This document shows, one piece after another, positions 63,901 through 64,000 of a DNA stretch of 64,000 nt. The notes under the pieces were generated by a model. That model was not told where the DNA came from. It ran no database searches and saw nothing but the letters and a program-made list of their open reading frames with translations. Source of the DNA: Pelagomonas calceolata (Eukaryota; Sar; Pelagophyceae; Pelagomonadales; Pelagomonadaceae). The first letter of the stretch is position 1; every line of letters starts with the position of its first letter. The stretch spans positions 3,162,001-3,226,000 of the forward strand of contig CAKKNE010000005.1 of NCBI GenBank assembly GCA_918797485.1, given 5' to 3'. A program made the translations under genes and the position numbers.

Positions 63901-64000
63901 TCACCGATCGAAGAACACGCAGACGACGGAAACGTCGTCGGTCGAGCCAAGAGCCGCCGCGCGCGACGCGAGCGCCGCCGCGACTTGCGCCGCGGACCGC
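63901..64000 (-). CDS. Protein phosphatase 2C-like C-terminus, cut by the window edge
   Basis: Only the last 32 codons are in the window: AAQVAAALASRAAALGSTDDVSVVCVFFDR. This is the PP2C end motif (A..L...A...GS.DNVSVV.V.F), the strand carrying a metal-binding Asp. PP2C enzymes are Mg/Mn-dependent Ser/Thr phosphatases. The TGA stop overlaps a GTGAGT donor-like sequence. If a 30-nt intron (63875-63904) were removed, the frame would continue in phase as LSRNITNADCLALLMGDD and on to a stop at 63724, adding about 50 residues. Either end is possible. Confidence 0.55.
   Translation of the reverse strand, partial: RSAAQVAAALASRAAALGSTDDVSVVCVFFDR

Noticed and set aside
1-64000. tRNA, rRNA, snRNA genes and CRISPR arrays
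   Set aside because: Looked for T-loop GGTTCGAATCC-type strings, snRNA starts and spaced repeats; none was convincing.

Overview
This looks like nuclear DNA of a compact, GC-rich photosynthetic stramenopile, most plausibly a pelagophyte (the Pelagomonas/Aureococcus group). Four things point there. The window encodes a PSII extrinsic protein (PsbU), a lumenal FKBP and a C-terminal processing protease, all with two-step leaders (signal peptide, then a twin-arginine thylakoid signal). It carries purely eukaryotic genes (MLH1, ORC3-like, AP-4 mu, anoctamin, UTP13, EF-hand). It has a selenoprotein H gene with an in-frame TGA and a SECIS-like hairpin, and pelagophytes are known for rich selenoproteomes. 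Most genes read as single exons, and the few introns are short. The species call is inference; no marker rRNA is present.

About 37 protein genes lie in 64 kb, in largely alternating convergent and divergent pairs. Convergent neighbours are usually 0 to 200 bp apart; two pairs have directly abutting stop codons. Divergent neighbours share promoters of about 130 to 530 bp. Ten copies of one 22-28 bp partly palindromic motif (GCTAGC outer halves around TGTAAGACAC) sit only in these promoter regions.

Layout. 0.4-6.7 kb: BOLA2-like protein with a His-rich extension, MLH1 with an inserted SH3-like domain, FHA/SAP/Tudor-like nuclear protein. 7-15 kb: secretory-pathway genes (CUB/EGF receptor-like protein, divergent FAM69-like kinase, frameshifted secreted hydrolase-like protein). 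15-19 kb: RING protein, ORC3-like protein, EF-hand protein containing a probable introner. 19.7-26.5 kb: selenoprotein H, lumenal FKBP, Sel1-repeat protein, an unknown secreted/plastid protein, a RING protein, an unknown protein and an SDR. 27.9-36.4 kb: CTD-type phosphatase, CtpA, a two-span membrane protein, an unknown protein and an IQ/coiled-coil protein. 36.5-42.9 kb: an unknown secreted protein with an inverted partial copy, UTP13, and a head-to-head pair of MYND/RING-CH/TPR paralogs. 43-50.3 kb: cyclic-nucleotide-binding-like protein, serine-glyoxylate-type aminotransferase, a small membrane protein, nitronate monooxygenase and a second class V aminotransferase with two introns. 50.8-62 kb: ZIP transporter, AP-4 mu, SOUL, anoctamin, aldehyde dehydrogenase-like protein, PsbU, FHA/zinc-knuckle protein. 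62.1-63.7 kb has no recognisable gene; the right edge cuts a PP2C-like gene.

No rRNA, tRNA, CRISPR, bacterial operon or intact transposon was seen. Several genes serve plastid function (PsbU, CtpA, FKBP) or glyoxylate/amino-acid metabolism (two aminotransferases). Otherwise the neighbourhood looks functionally mixed, as is usual in a eukaryotic genome.
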